Part shown: positions 1 through 9,454 of the stretch, in pieces | Position numbering within the stretch: the stretch's first letter is position 1 | How the letters are laid out: the number at the start of each line of letters is the position of its first letter | From: Pseudomonas sp. GM21 | Lineage (GTDB): Bacteria; Pseudomonadota; Gammaproteobacteria; Pseudomonadales; Pseudomonadaceae | NCBI RefSeq assembly: GCF_000282215.1 | Contig: NZ_AKJS01000067.1 | Span: forward strand, 16,747-80,746 | Direction: 5' to 3' | DNA length: 64,000 nucleotides | The notes under the pieces: model-generated | What the model was told of the DNA's origin: nothing | Database searches by the model: none | The model's input: the letters and a program-made list of their open reading frames with translations, nothing else | Made by a program: the position numbers and the translations under genes

Positions 1-409
1 CGAATTGGGGCAGGAATGCGGTGAAGATCAGGATCGCCTTGGGATTACCGGCCGCCACCAAAAACTCCTGTCGCGCCAACGCCAGCACACCGACGGGTGC
101 GCGGGTGTCAGCGCGCTCGGCGCCAGGATCAGCACGCCACAATTGCCAGGCGAGGTAAAACAGGTAAGCCGCGCCGACAACTTTGATCCCGTAGAACAAC
201 ATTTCGGAGGTTTGCAGCACCACGGCCAATCCGGCGGAGGCGAGGGCGATCATGCCGGCAAATGCCAGTAACCGACCGATCCCGGCCACGCAGGAGGTGC
301 GATAGCCGTAACGCGTCGAGTTGCTGACGGACAGCAGGTTATTCGGGCCGGGTGCCATGTTCAGGGCAAAGCACGCCGGGAGGAAAAGGGTGAGGGTGGC
401 GAGGTCCAT
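1..409 (-). CDS. LysE/RhtB family amino-acid exporter, 3' end outside the window
   Basis: The first 136 codons of an inner-membrane exporter read leftward from the ATG at 409 and run off the window edge. The N-terminus contains the family hallmark N-M-A-P-G-P-N-N near residue 17, followed by hydrophobic segments and an N-P-K-A motif near the window edge, both typical of LysE/RhtB proteins that export amino acids or homoserine lactones. The usual family length is about 200 residues, so roughly one third is missing. The substrate cannot be told from sequence. A second family member lies at 7297-7884. Confidence 0.85.
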   Translation of the reverse strand, partial: MDLATLTLFLPACFALNMAPGPNNLLSVSNSTRYGYRTSCVAGIGRLLAFAGMIALASAGLAVVLQTSEMLFYGIKVVGAAYLFYLAWQLWRADPGAERADTRAPVGVLALARQEFLVAAGNPKAILIFTAFLPQF

Positions 410-499
410 GGCGAGTCTCCGAAAGCGAGAGCGCCATTTTTATCATGGACGGTGTGCGGCTCGCCCGTTACAGCCATGAACGCAAGCCGCAGTACACTT

Positions 500-1396
500 T
501 CATTTGGCGAATTTTCTCGCGCCCGCCACACAGAAAATCACGGCCACGGTGACCCCGAGCATGCCGATGCTGACCTGTTCGTGCAGCAACGTCGCCGCGA
601 GTGCCAAGCCGAAAAACGGCTGTAACAACTGCAGCTGTCCCACCGCCGCGATCCCGCCTTGCGCCAGCCCGCGATACCAGAACACGAAGCCGATCAGCAT
701 GCTGAACAGCGACACATACCCCAGGCTCACCCAGGCCGGCACACTGATCCCGGAAAACGAAACGGGCATCCGCCACCAGGTCAACACGGCCATCAGCGGC
801 AGCGACAGCACCAAGGCCCAGCAAATCACCTGCCAGCCGCCCAGTGTTCTGGAGAGTTTTGCGCCTTCGGCATACCCCAGGCCACACGCCAGAATCGCCA
901 ACAGCATCAGGACGTCGCCGATGGGGGACGTGCTCAACCCCTGAGAAACGGCGAAGCCAATCACCAGCAAACTCCCCAGCACCGAAAACAGCCAGAACGC
1001 CGGTCTTGGGCGCTCGCCACCGCGCAATACCCCGAAGACGGCGGTGGCAAGCGGCAGCAGGCCGACGAAGACGATGGAGTGCGCCGACGTCACGTATTGC
1101 AACGCCAGCGCCGTCAGCAACGGAAAGCCGACCACCACGCCCAGTGCCACGATGATCAAAGGCAGCAACTGGCTGCGCGCTGGGCGTTGTTGCTTGAACA
1201 GCCACAGCATGCACAGCGCCAGCACACCGGCGATAGTGGCGCGGGCGACCGTCAGGAACACGGGGTTGAATTCGAGCACGGCCACCCGGGTGGCGGGCAG
1301 CGAGCCGCTGAAGATCAGCACGCCGATCAAGCCATTGATCAGTCCGCTTGCGTGTTTGTCCAGCGCCGGGCTTTTAAGCGTTGAGGCCCTTTCCAT
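500..1396 (-). CDS. EamA/DMT-family membrane exporter
   Basis: This 298-residue protein is hydrophobic throughout, with about ten predicted membrane segments in two EamA repeats of five helices, the layout of drug/metabolite transporters. It reads divergently from the MocR-type regulator that starts at 1483, an arrangement in which the regulator commonly controls the transporter (family knowledge; the link here is inference). The start at 1396 gives a short polar leader before the first helix, which is normal for the family. The exported metabolite is unknown. Confidence 0.85.
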   Translation of the reverse strand: MERASTLKSPALDKHASGLINGLIGVLIFSGSLPATRVAVLEFNPVFLTVARATIAGVLALCMLWLFKQQRPARSQLLPLIIVALGVVVGFPLLTALALQYVTSAHSIVFVGLLPLATAVFGVLRGGERPRPAFWLFSVLGSLLVIGFAVSQGLSTSPIGDVLMLLAILACGLGYAEGAKLSRTLGGWQVICWALVLSLPLMAVLTWWRMPVSFSGISVPAWVSLGYVSLFSMLIGFVFWYRGLAQGGIAAVGQLQLLQPFFGLALAATLLHEQVSIGMLGVTVAVIFCVAGARKFAK

Positions 1397-1449
1397 CGCC
1401 TGTCTCCGTATCGGGTTGTGTCAGGGCATCCTATGAGCCAGGATTAAGA

Positions 1450-1465
1450 ACAATCAAAAAATTGT
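1450..1465. promoter_or_regulatory. Inverted repeat in the eamA/mocR divergent promoter, possible MocR operator
   Basis: ACAAT and ATTGT form a perfect 5-bp inverted repeat separated by six bases, 17 bases upstream of the regulator start codon. It lies in the short region between two divergent genes, where an autoregulatory MocR site would be expected. A site this AT-rich could occur by chance, so the call is weak. Confidence 0.3.
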
Positions 1466-1482
1466 CATGGATACATCCCACA

Positions 1483-2814
1483 ATGGCACGCTCCCGCTAC
1501 AAGTCGCTGGTGGACACTTTTGCTGCCGATATTCACTCGGGGCGCTTGTTGCCCGGCACGCGCTTGCCGACGCACCGCCAGTTGGCCGTCAGCGAAGGTC
1601 TGGCGCTGGTCACCGCCAGCCGGGTGTATGCCGAGCTGGAAGCCATGGGCCTGGTCAGTGGTGAAACCGGACGCGGGACGTTTGTTCGCGAGACCTCGTT
1701 GCCGCCCAGTCATGGCATCGATCAGCCAGACGTCGCGGCGGGGGTGATCGATCTCAACTTCAACTATCCCTCGTTGCAGGGGCAAGGCGATCTGTTGCGC
1801 AATGCCTTGCGCCAACTGGCGTTGTCCGGCGACCTGGAGTCGCACTTGCGCTATCAACCCCACGCCGGACGTGCGCATGAGCGCGCCTCCATCGCCCGCC
1901 ATTTGCGTAGCCGTGGGCTGACGGTTGAGGCCGAGCAGGTGCTAATTGTCAGTGGCGCCCAGCATGGCCTGGCGGTGACGCTGATGGCGCTGCTGCGACC
2001 CGGTGACGTGATCGCGGCCGACGCATTGACCTATTCAGGTTTCAAAGTGCTGGCGGAATCGCTCCACCTTGAAATCGTCGCCATCCCCGTCACGGAGCAG
2101 GGGCCGGATCTGGAGGCGCTGGAAAAGCTGTGCCGCAGCCGGACCGTGCGTGCCGTCTACACCATACCGACCCTGCATAACCCGATGGGCTGGGTGATGC
2201 CCGCCGATCAACGCGAACAACTGGTATCGATAGCGCGCCAGCATGACCTGCACATCATTGAGGACGGGGCGTACGCGTTTCTCGCCGAGCAAGCGCCGCC
2301 GCCCCTCGCTGAGCTGGCCCCGGAACGCACCGTCTACGTGTCCGGCTTTTCCAAGAATGTCGCCACCGGTCTGCGCGTGGGTTTCATCGCAGCACCGGCG
2401 CAAAGGGTCGCCGCACTGGAGCGTTCGATCAGGGCGACCACCTGGAACACTCCGGGCGTCATGACAGCCATCGCTTGCGCCTGGCTCGACGATGGCACTG
2501 TTACCCGCCTCGAAGCGCAAAAGCGCGAAGACGCGCGAGCCCGGCAGAAGCTGGCGGATGAGGAGCTAAGCGGCCTTCGCGTCATCCGCCATCCATCGTC
2601 GTACTTTCTATGGCTGCCCCTGTCGGAAGACGCACGGGCAGACCAGATCGCCGTGGCCTTGATGCGTGAACAGGTCTCGGTCTCCACCGCCGAGCCGTTT
2701 GCGGTATCGGTTCATGTTCCGCACGCCTTGCGGTTGGCGCTGGGCTCGGTGGACCTGGCCACGCTTCGCCACGCGTTGGTGAAAGTGAAGTGGGTAGTGG
2801 AGGCTTACACGTAA
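1483..2814 (+). CDS. MocR-type transcriptional regulator (GntR HTH fused to aminotransferase-like PLP domain)
   Basis: This 443-residue fusion starts at ATG 1483; an upstream in-frame ATG at 1381 would overlap the divergent gene. Residues 1-75 form a GntR winged helix (A-R-S-R-Y-K-S-L-V-D-T-F at the start, then L-P-T-H-R-Q-L-A). After a linker comes a fold-type-I aminotransferase domain. The pyridoxal-phosphate lysine is K291 in S-G-F-S-K-N, and the phosphate-contacting arginine follows in G-L-R-V-G-F. MocR proteins sense amino compounds through the external aldimine. The neighbouring EamA exporter is the likely target, so the pair may respond to an amino acid or amine (inference). Confidence 0.9.
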   Translation: MARSRYKSLVDTFAADIHSGRLLPGTRLPTHRQLAVSEGLALVTASRVYAELEAMGLVSGETGRGTFVRETSLPPSHGIDQPDVAAGVIDLNFNYPSLQGQGDLLRNALRQLALSGDLESHLRYQPHAGRAHERASIARHLRSRGLTVEAEQVLIVSGAQHGLAVTLMALLRPGDVIAADALTYSGFKVLAESLHLEIVAIPVTEQGPDLEALEKLCRSRTVRAVYTIPTLHNPMGWVMPADQREQLVSIARQHDLHIIEDGAYAFLAEQAPPPLAELAPERTVYVSGFSKNVATGLRVGFIAAPAQRVAALERSIRATTWNTPGVMTAIACAWLDDGTVTRLEAQKREDARARQKLADEELSGLRVIRHPSSYFLWLPLSEDARADQIAVALMREQVSVSTAEPFAVSVHVPHALRLALGSVDLATLRHALVKVKWVVEAYT

Positions 2815-2878
2815 AAAGCGCTAGCGCCTTTGGCCGGCTGAACTACAATTCCCTCACTTTTTTGGAGGCCAGGCGGTC

Positions 2879-3931
2879 GTGGATGCATTGTCGTTTGTCT
2901 ATGACTACCTGTCCCGATGGGTGATAACGCCAGTTACCCAGCAGTTTCTTGGCATTTTTGATTTGAATGGCCGTTTCGGCCTGTTGTTTCTGGCGACCTC
3001 CTACAGCGTTGCCTACGGGCTGTTCCGTTTCAGGAAATCTCGCGGGCTGACCAGCGCACCAACCCTCTGGCAATTCATCGGCGGCAAGCAGGTTTACCTG
3101 CATCAGTCGGCGTTGCTGGATTATCGCTACTACTTCGTCCGCGCCATTCTGAAAGTCATGCTGGTGCTGCCCATCGTCGGACTGGTGGACCCACACATCC
3201 TGCGCTCCGCCGACTACGTGAGCTTTTTCACCAACCTGTGGGGCGCGCGCACTCAAGTCGAGGAACACCTCGCGTTGTCGCTGCTCTATGGGCTCGGCGT
3301 GTTTCTGGTCAAGGATTTCGCCAACTATTGGGGCCATCGCGCCTTCCATACCCGCTGGCTGTGGGATTTCCACAAGGTCCACCATTCGGCCCCCGTGCTG
3401 GTCCCGGCGACCGCTAGCCGGCTGCACTTTGTGGAAAAAATCGTCGAAAAACTCACCAATACACTGTGCGTCGGTGTTTACGCCGGTGTCTTCTGGTACG
3501 CCTGTGGCGGCGAAATCAGCCGCTACACCCTGTTCGGCGTGACCTGGATGGTGCTGATCCTCAACGGGTTTGCCGCCAACCTGCGCCATACCCATGTGTG
3601 GTTGTCGTTTGGGCCCGTGGTCGAACATGTGCTCAACAGCCCCGCCCAGCACCAGATTCATCACAGCGACGCGCCGAAACACGTCAACAAGAACTTCGGC
3701 ATCAACCTGTCGCTCTGGGACTGGATGTTCGGCACGCTCTACGTCACCACCTCCAAACCCGAGGCGCTGCGCTTTGGCACCGGCGAAGCGGATCACTCAC
3801 GTTACCTGACGGTGTACAGCCTGATCGTGACGCCATTTGTGGACATCGCCCGCAAAATCCACCTGACAAAACCTGAGCAGAGCCTTGCCACCGAGGTAGT
3901 TGAACAGTCGAAGGACGTTCCACTTCGGTAA
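2879..3931 (+). CDS. Sterol desaturase / fatty acid hydroxylase family membrane protein
   Basis: The 350-residue protein begins at a GTG codon behind a clear TTTGGAGG ribosome site. It has several hydrophobic segments and the di-iron histidine clusters of the family: HRAFH (153-157), H165-x2-HH (168-169) and HxxHH (258-262). Such enzymes hydroxylate or desaturate lipids in the cytoplasmic membrane with non-haem di-iron. The bacterial substrates of this subgroup are mostly unknown. It stands alone, about 120 bases upstream of the tctC-like gene, without obvious functional linkage. Confidence 0.85.
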   Translation: MDALSFVYDYLSRWVITPVTQQFLGIFDLNGRFGLLFLATSYSVAYGLFRFRKSRGLTSAPTLWQFIGGKQVYLHQSALLDYRYYFVRAILKVMLVLPIVGLVDPHILRSADYVSFFTNLWGARTQVEEHLALSLLYGLGVFLVKDFANYWGHRAFHTRWLWDFHKVHHSAPVLVPATASRLHFVEKIVEKLTNTLCVGVYAGVFWYACGGEISRYTLFGVTWMVLILNGFAANLRHTHVWLSFGPVVEHVLNSPAQHQIHHSDAPKHVNKNFGINLSLWDWMFGTLYVTTSKPEALRFGTGEADHSRYLTVYSLIVTPFVDIARKIHLTKPEQSLATEVVEQSKDVPLR

Positions 3932-4053
3932 CAGCCCGCCCTCAAACACATCCATGACCTACGCTTGTTCATTAGACGCATGTTCAGTGAGCAGGGGTTG
4001 CTCCTGAGCGAGATTCAACCGGCACCTACAAAAACAAGATCAGGAGTCCACTC

Positions 4054-5019
4054 ATGTTCGCTTTGTTCCGTCGTTTAAATTTCGCCGCTGCCGTGGCGAT
4101 CACCGCTGCCGCACTTTCAACACCCGCAATGGCGCTGGATACCGTCAAGTTCATGGCCCCAGGGTCGGTCGGTGGTGGTTATGACCAGACCGCACGGGAA
4201 CTGGGCAAGGCCATGATCGAGGCCAAAGTGGCCAAGTCCGCCACCTTCGAAAACAAGGGCGGCGCTGGCGGTACGCTGGGGCTTGCGCAGTTCGCCAACA
4301 GCACCAAAGGGGAGGTGGGTGCGTTGCTGGTGGTGGGGGCGATCATGGTCGCCGGCATCGAACAGAACAAACCGCAAATCACCTTGAAGGACGTGACACC
4401 GATTGCCCGGCTGTTTACTGAATACAACGTGATCGCCGTGCGCAAGGAGTCCGACTTCAAAACCCTTGAGGATTTGCTCAAGGCCTTCAAAGACAAACCC
4501 ACCAGCATCACCTGGGGCGGCGGCTCCAAAGGCTCGGTCGATCACATCGGCATCGCCGAGCTGGCCGGCAAAATGGATGTCCCGGTCAACAAGGTGAATT
4601 ACGTCGCCTTCGGCGGTGGCGGTGAAGTGGTGGCTCAGGCGCTCGGCGGCCAGCTCAAAGTGATCACTGGCGGCTATGCCGAGCTGGGTCAATACATCAA
4701 GAGCGGCCAGTTCCGCGTCCTCGCCATCGGCGCGCCGGAGCGCGTTGCCGGTATCGATGCGCCGACCCTCAAAGAGAAAGGCTACGACGTGATCATTGGC
4801 AATTGGCGCGGTGTGTACGGCGCCGCAGGTCTGAGCCCCGAGCAGCGCCAGGAACTGACCGACGCCGTCGTCACTGCCACCAAAACCCAGTCCTGGCAAG
4901 ACAACCTCAACACCAACGCGTGGTCGCCGAGCGTGTTGACCGGCGATGCATTCGGCAAGTTTGTCGACGAAGAACATGTGCGGCTGCGGGCGATGCTGGT
5001 CAACGTCGGGCTGCTTTGA
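4054..5019 (+). CDS. tctC: Tripartite tricarboxylate transporter substrate-binding protein TctC
   Basis: The 321-residue periplasmic protein carries a typical signal peptide ending near A-M-A, then the Bug/TctC fold start V-K-F-M-A-P-G-S-V-G-G-G-Y-D. It captures a carboxylate and delivers it to the TctAB membrane complex. A good ribosome site (AGGAG) precedes the ATG. The three genes tctC-tctB-tctA follow one another with gaps of 1 and 15 bases and form an operon. No TctDE two-component system is in the window, so the inducer is unknown. Citrate or tricarballylate is the usual substrate of the family, but Bug proteins bind many dicarboxylates. Confidence 0.9.
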   Translation: MFALFRRLNFAAAVAITAAALSTPAMALDTVKFMAPGSVGGGYDQTARELGKAMIEAKVAKSATFENKGGAGGTLGLAQFANSTKGEVGALLVVGAIMVAGIEQNKPQITLKDVTPIARLFTEYNVIAVRKESDFKTLEDLLKAFKDKPTSITWGGGSKGSVDHIGIAELAGKMDVPVNKVNYVAFGGGGEVVAQALGGQLKVITGGYAELGQYIKSGQFRVLAIGAPERVAGIDAPTLKEKGYDVIIGNWRGVYGAAGLSPEQRQELTDAVVTATKTQSWQDNLNTNAWSPSVLTGDAFGKFVDEEHVRLRAMLVNVGLL

Positions 5020-5020
5020 C

Positions 5021-5515
5021 ATGACCGGGTTGCGCAAGGTTGTGCCGCCACAGTTGGCCATCGGCCTTGGACTGATCGCCATCAGTGCCGTCCTGGCGGT
5101 CGGCGCCTGGCGGTTTCCGCCCGAGATGGGCTACGTCGTTTTGGCCGCCGATGTCTACCCCTACGGGCTGGCGGTGTTCCTGGGCGTCGTCGGGTTGCTG
5201 CTGAGTGTTCAAGCCTGCACCGGCGGCTTTCGCGAATTGGCGGACCACGACGACGAGTCTGCCAAAGCGCTGCCCGGTGGCAAATCCGGTGCGGCGTGGG
5301 TCACGGCGGGGCTGATGGGGGTGGCATTGCTGATTAACCTCATCGGCTTCGTCCTCTCCGCCGGGCTACTGTTTGCCTGTGCGGCACGTGGGTTTGGCAG
5401 TCGCCATCCGCTGCGGGACCTGGCCATCGGCATTGCCCTGACGTTGCCGATTTACTGGCTGTTCAACGCCGGGCTCGGCGTCTCCCTGCCGCCCCTTGTC
5501 AACGCCTGGATCTGA
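5021..5515 (+). CDS. tctB: Tripartite tricarboxylate transporter small membrane subunit TctB
   Basis: This 164-residue protein has four hydrophobic segments, matching the small four-helix subunit of tripartite tricarboxylate transporters. The start at 5021 lies one base after the tctC stop, which suggests translational coupling. An in-frame ATG further upstream would lie inside tctC and is not needed. Sequence conservation is low in this subunit, and its position between tctC and tctA is the strongest support. Confidence 0.88.
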   Translation: MTGLRKVVPPQLAIGLGLIAISAVLAVGAWRFPPEMGYVVLAADVYPYGLAVFLGVVGLLLSVQACTGGFRELADHDDESAKALPGGKSGAAWVTAGLMGVALLINLIGFVLSAGLLFACAARGFGSRHPLRDLAIGIALTLPIYWLFNAGLGVSLPPLVNAWI

Positions 5516-5530
5516 GCCGGGCCGAAGGAG

Positions 5531-7048
5531 ATGAACCCGGTGGATATTCTCGCAAGCCTGGCGATGGGGTTTTCCGCCGCACTGTCGCCGATCAATCTGA
5601 TGTGGGGGTTTATCGGCTGTTTGCTCGGCACGGCGATTGGGGTGTTGCCCGGTATCGGACCGGCGCTGACCGTTGCGCTGTTGCTGCCCATCACCGCCAA
5701 GGTCGACCCCACTGGCGCGCTGATCATGTTCGCCGGCATCTACTACGGCGCGCAGTTTGGCGGCTCGACCACCTCTATTTTGCTAAACACGCCGGGGGAG
5801 TCATCCTCCATGGTCACGGCCCTGGAAGGTAACTTGATGGCCCGCAACGGCCGGGCCGGGCCGGCGCTCGCCACGGCGGCGATCGGTTCGTTCGTGGCCG
5901 GGACCATCGCCACGATTCTGCTGACCCTGTTTGCCCCCATCGTCGCCACGCTGGCGCTGAAATTCGGCCCGGCGGAATATTTCGCGATTCTGGTGCTGTC
6001 GTTCACCACCGTGTCGGCGGTGCTGGGCGCGTCGATGCTGCGCGGTTTCGCCTCGCTTGGGGTGGGCCTGGCCATCGGCCTGATCGGTCTCGACTCGACC
6101 TCGGGCATCGCCCGTTACACGCTGGGGGTGCCGGAATTGGTGGATGGCATCGAAGTGGTGCTGGTGGCGGTGGGCTTGTTTGCCGTGGGGGAGGCGCTGT
6201 ACAGCTTGCTGTATCAAAAAGAAGAAAGCAGCGGGCGGCACCGCTTGACCTCATTGTGGATGACCCGCGCCGACTGGAAACGCTCGGTACCGGCCTGGCT
6301 GCGCGGCACGCTGATCGGTTTTCCGTTTGGTTCGATTCCTGCCGGTGGTGCCGAAATTCCGACGTTTCTGTCCTATTCCGCCGAACGCAAGCTGAGCAAG
6401 TTCCCGAAAGAGTTTGCGGGCAGCAAGGGCGAGGGCGCGATTGAGGGCGTCGCCGGCCCCGAGGCGGCCAACAATGCCAGCGCGACGGGGTCGTTGGTGC
6501 CGCTGCTGACGCTGGGCATTCCGACCTCCGCAACGGCGGCCATCCTGTTGGCCGCGTTCCAGAACTACAACCTGCAACCGGGCCCGATGTTGTTCCAGAC
6601 TTCGGGTGACCTGGTCTGGACCCTCGTTGCCTCGCTGTACATCGGCAATGTCATCCTGCTGGTGCTGAACCTGCCGTTGGTGGGCTTGTGGGTCAAGCTG
6701 CTGCAAATTCCACGGCCTTACTTGAACGCCGGCATTCTGGTGTTTGCCACCATTGGCGTGTACGGCATGCGCCACTCTTCGTTCGATCTGCTGCTGATGC
6801 TCGGCATTGGCTGGGGCGGAGTGCTGATGCGGCGTTTCGATTTCCCCGTGGCACCGGTGATCGTCGGTATGTTGCTGGGGCCGATGGCTGAAAAGCAACT
6901 GCGCAACGCCTTGTCCATCAGTCAGGGTGACTGGCTGATCTTCGTCACTGAGCCCATCGCTGCGTCGTTCCTCACGCTGACGCTTTTGGTGTTGATCGTT
7001 CCGCATTTGCTCCACGCTCGGGGCATCAAACTGCATGAGGATGATTGA
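5531..7048 (+). CDS. tctA: Tripartite tricarboxylate transporter large permease TctA
   Basis: The 505-residue polytopic protein has the TctA signature near its N-terminus (G-x-L-P-G-I-G-P-A) and the conserved [10 protein letters not shown] block near residue 75. It forms the channel of the cation-driven carboxylate uptake system with TctB and receives substrate from TctC. Length and about twelve membrane segments are normal. It is the last gene of the operon and is followed by a REPIN-like repeat (7066-7195). Confidence 0.93.
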   Translation: MNPVDILASLAMGFSAALSPINLMWGFIGCLLGTAIGVLPGIGPALTVALLLPITAKVDPTGALIMFAGIYYGAQFGGSTTSILLNTPGESSSMVTALEGNLMARNGRAGPALATAAIGSFVAGTIATILLTLFAPIVATLALKFGPAEYFAILVLSFTTVSAVLGASMLRGFASLGVGLAIGLIGLDSTSGIARYTLGVPELVDGIEVVLVAVGLFAVGEALYSLLYQKEESSGRHRLTSLWMTRADWKRSVPAWLRGTLIGFPFGSIPAGGAEIPTFLSYSAERKLSKFPKEFAGSKGEGAIEGVAGPEAANNASATGSLVPLLTLGIPTSATAAILLAAFQNYNLQPGPMLFQTSGDLVWTLVASLYIGNVILLVLNLPLVGLWVKLLQIPRPYLNAGILVFATIGVYGMRHSSFDLLLMLGIGWGGVLMRRFDFPVAPVIVGMLLGPMAEKQLRNALSISQGDWLIFVTEPIAASFLTLTLLVLIVPHLLHARGIKLHEDD

Positions 7049-7065
7049 ATCAACGCGCGACCTGT

Positions 7066-7195
7066 GTAGCAGCTGCCGAAGGCTGCGTTCGGCGGCGAAG
7101 CCGTCGTAAACCTGAATGCACGTTGTACCTGAAACACCGAGTTGTCTGGTCTGACGACGGCTTCACCGCCGGACGCAGGCTTCGCCAGCTGCTAC
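7066..7195. repeat. REPIN, GTAGCAGCTG family, copy 1
   Basis: Two inverted REP arms (GTAGCAGCTGCCGAAGGCTG at the left, its near complement ending CAGCTGCTAC at the right) enclose about 50 bases of spacer. The same arms recur at 10933, 28685, 33821, 57405, 63130 and beyond 63849. The arm starts with GTAG, the tetranucleotide expected next to RAYT-recognised REPs. The rest of the 250-base gap before the next gene holds only the leader of the LysE gene. Confidence 0.85.
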
Positions 7196-7296
7196 AAAAA
7201 AACTGTCGCATCGCTTTAGGCAGTTTTCTTCAATACGCCGGAGCAGGGCGCTCAGTAACTTGAGCGCTGACTTCCCTGAATTGAAGAAGGTGTGCG

Positions 7297-7884
7297 ATGA
7301 GTCTGATGATCTCCATGGCGACGTTTGCGCTGGTGGCGTCCATAACGCCGGGGCCGGTGAATATTGTGGCGTTAAGTTCGGGCGCGCAGTTTGGCTTTCG
7401 TGCCAGTCAACGGCACGTTGCCGGGGCAACGCTGGGGTTCGTGCTGTTGCTGGTGCTGATGGGCCTGGGCCTGCATGAAGTATTGCGCGTGTGGCCGGCG
7501 CTGACGCGGGTGGTGCAACTGGCGGGTGTGGCGTTTTTGCTGTTCATGGCCTGGAAACTGGCGGCGGACGATGGTCGTCTCGATGCCAAGGCGTCGGGCC
7601 GGGCGCCGTCGATGCTCTATGGCGCGATCATGCAATGGCTCAACCCGAAAGCCTGGCTGGCCTGTGTGGCGGGGATGGGCGCCTTTGTCGCGGACGGCGA
7701 GGCGCGATTGGTCTGGCAGTTTGCAGCGGTGTATCTGGTGATCTGCTATCTGTCCGTCGGCTGCTGGGCCTATGCCGGGACTTTTTTACGCGGCTACCTG
7801 GGCAACCCGGCGGGCATGCGCTTGTTCAATCGGACCATGGCGTTGCTGTTGGCGGGCAGTGCGGTTTATTTATTGTTGCCCTGA
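7297..7884 (+). CDS. LysE family transporter
   Basis: This 195-residue inner-membrane protein has the LysE/RhtB start (A-S-I-T-P-G-P-V-N-I near residue 15) and the N-P-K-A-W-L motif near residue 115, with five to six membrane helices. The family exports amino acids. It ends exactly one base before the stop codon of the convergent AraC regulator (7885), so the two genes are tail to tail. A regulatory link is possible but is not shown by the arrangement. Confidence 0.88.
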   Translation: MSLMISMATFALVASITPGPVNIVALSSGAQFGFRASQRHVAGATLGFVLLLVLMGLGLHEVLRVWPALTRVVQLAGVAFLLFMAWKLAADDGRLDAKASGRAPSMLYGAIMQWLNPKAWLACVAGMGAFVADGEARLVWQFAAVYLVICYLSVGCWAYAGTFLRGYLGNPAGMRLFNRTMALLLAGSAVYLLLP

Positions 7885-8718
7885 TCAGCCACGATACTGC
7901 CCCGGCGTCGCTGCCAAATGTTGTTTAAACGCCCGTTGAAAATGCGCCTGATCAGCAAACCCCGCTTCCAGCGCCACATCGGCAATCAATTTGCCGTTGC
8001 GCAATTGGTCGCGGGCGAACTGGATGCGCCGATTGATCAAAAACGCGTGGGGTGTCATGCCGTAATGGTGCTTGAAGGCGCGGATCAGGTACGACGGCGA
8101 CAACTGAGCGGCTTGGCAAATGTCTTCGAGCTTGAGCAGTTGCGTGCAGTTGTCGCGGATGTAGTCGGCCGCGCGTTCCAGCTTGAAATTGGGTTCGCGC
8201 AGAGGTTGGTCAACGGGGTTGAGCCGCTGTTGTACGTCAGTGAAAAACTCCACCGCCGCGCTGTGTTTGCACAGCACGTCCTGCACGGGATCGACGAGTA
8301 TTTCGTACAACGCTTTCAGGCCGGTAAACAACTGGATATCACGGGTATGAGTGGTGGAAAAACGTCGAAATGCCAAGTCGTGGCTGAAGCCAAGCTGATG
8401 CTGCAAATCGGTCAGCCAGGGTGTCTCGACGTATAGCATCAGGTACGACCATGGCTGGTCATCGATCGGATTGCAGGCGTGAACATCGTCGGGGTTCATC
8501 AGCACCACGGTGCCCGCGCTGACCTGAAACGCCGACTGTTCATGCAGGTAAGTGCTGCACCCGGCAGTGATCGCACCGATGGAAAAGTGCTTGTGGGCAT
8601 GCCGGGTGTAGCAGACGTCGCGACCGTCGGCGATGGAACGGGCCTCAATGAAGGGCAGGGCGTCATCACGCCAGAAGCGCGGAGCCTTGTCAGCGTTTTT
8701 GGCGGCGGCGTGCTTCAT
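7885..8718 (-). CDS. AraC family transcriptional regulator
   Basis: The 277-residue protein has an N-terminal cupin-like ligand domain (H-K-H-F-S-I-G-A-I near residue 45 and V-L-M-N-P-D-D-V-H) and a C-terminal double helix-turn-helix (residues about 175-277) with L-S-P-S-Y-L-I-R-A-F-K-H and A-G-F-A-D-Q-A-H-F-Q-R-A-F-K. This is the arrangement of AraC regulators that sense small molecules. The LysE transporter lies immediately downstream and convergent. Ligand and regulon are unknown. Confidence 0.9.
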   Translation of the reverse strand: MKHAAAKNADKAPRFWRDDALPFIEARSIADGRDVCYTRHAHKHFSIGAITAGCSTYLHEQSAFQVSAGTVVLMNPDDVHACNPIDDQPWSYLMLYVETPWLTDLQHQLGFSHDLAFRRFSTTHTRDIQLFTGLKALYEILVDPVQDVLCKHSAAVEFFTDVQQRLNPVDQPLREPNFKLERAADYIRDNCTQLLKLEDICQAAQLSPSYLIRAFKHHYGMTPHAFLINRRIQFARDQLRNGKLIADVALEAGFADQAHFQRAFKQHLAATPGQYRG

Positions 8719-8753
8719 CGTCAGCGTCCTCGACAGGTCAGCCCTGGAGTGTA

Positions 8754-9257
8754 TTAGCTCTCGCCGTCAAAGGCTCGTTGCAAGGCGGCGATGTCGAGCT
8801 TTTTCATCTGCATCATGGCGTGCATGGCGCGTTGGGACTTGGTCGTATCCGGATCTTTCAACATCTCCATGAACGGGATCGGGACGATTTGCCAGGACAA
8901 CCCGTATTTGTCCTTGAGCCAACCACATTGCTGGGCCTGGGGCTCGCCACCGGCGGAAAGAGTGCCCCAGTAATGGTCGATTTCCTCCTGTGTCTGGCAG
9001 TTGACCTGAAAGGAAATTGCTTCATTGAACTTGAAATGGGGGCCGCCATTGAGGCCGGTAAACGGTTGCCCGTCCAGCTCGAAGCTGATCGTCAGCACCA
9101 GGCCTTCTGGCATGCCGTGAACATCCTGGCCTGCCTTGCCGTAATGGGTGGTGCCGGTGATTTTTGAATGATCGAAGATCGAACAGTAATACTTCGCCGC
9201 CTCTTCGGCCTGAGTGTCGAACCAGAGGCAGGGAGTCAGTTTTTGCACGCGTTGCAT
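8754..9257 (-). CDS. VOC family protein (PhnB-like)
   Basis: A 167-residue protein with the two beta-alpha-beta-beta-beta modules of PhnB-like vicinal-oxygen-chelate proteins. It starts with Q-K-L-T-P-C-L-W-F-D-T-Q-A-E-E-A-A-K-Y-Y, a signature of the group often labelled 3-demethylubiquinone-9 3-methyltransferase, a label that is probably wrong for most members. No catalytic role can be assigned. It lies 35 bases upstream of the AraC gene on the same strand and may be co-transcribed with it. Confidence 0.85.
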   Translation of the reverse strand: MQRVQKLTPCLWFDTQAEEAAKYYCSIFDHSKITGTTHYGKAGQDVHGMPEGLVLTISFELDGQPFTGLNGGPHFKFNEAISFQVNCQTQEEIDHYWGTLSAGGEPQAQQCGWLKDKYGLSWQIVPIPFMEMLKDPDTTKSQRAMHAMMQMKKLDIAALQRAFDGES

Positions 9258-9356
9258 GATGGCGCTCCTCTACGGGTTACTCATGCTGGACTATCAGCGT
9301 AGTCAGCCTGGGGTCGATCAGTTGGACCGTAGATCGATAACTTCATAAGAAATGTA

Positions 9357-9413
9357 GTCGGATTGACATATTTAAAGGTCATATAGACTCTTTTCGAGTG
9401 TTGTCGATATGAC
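9357..9413 (+). promoter_or_regulatory. Three NorR-like binding sites upstream of the ppyR-nnrS promoter
   Basis: Three 11-base sites of the form GTC(A/G)-N3-(T/A)GAC lie at 9357-9367 (GTCGGATTGAC), 9378-9388 (GTCATATAGAC) and 9403-9413 (GTCGATATGAC), with centres 21 and 25 bases apart. NorR of E. coli binds three GT-N7-AC sites upstream of norVW. The block ends about 40 bases upstream of the sigma-54 promoter at 9455, as expected for an upstream activating sequence. The regulator (NorR/FhpR type) is not encoded in the window. Confidence 0.65.
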
Positions 9414-9454
9414 CACGTAGCACTCAAGGTATTGATTAAACAGGGGTAAATACC

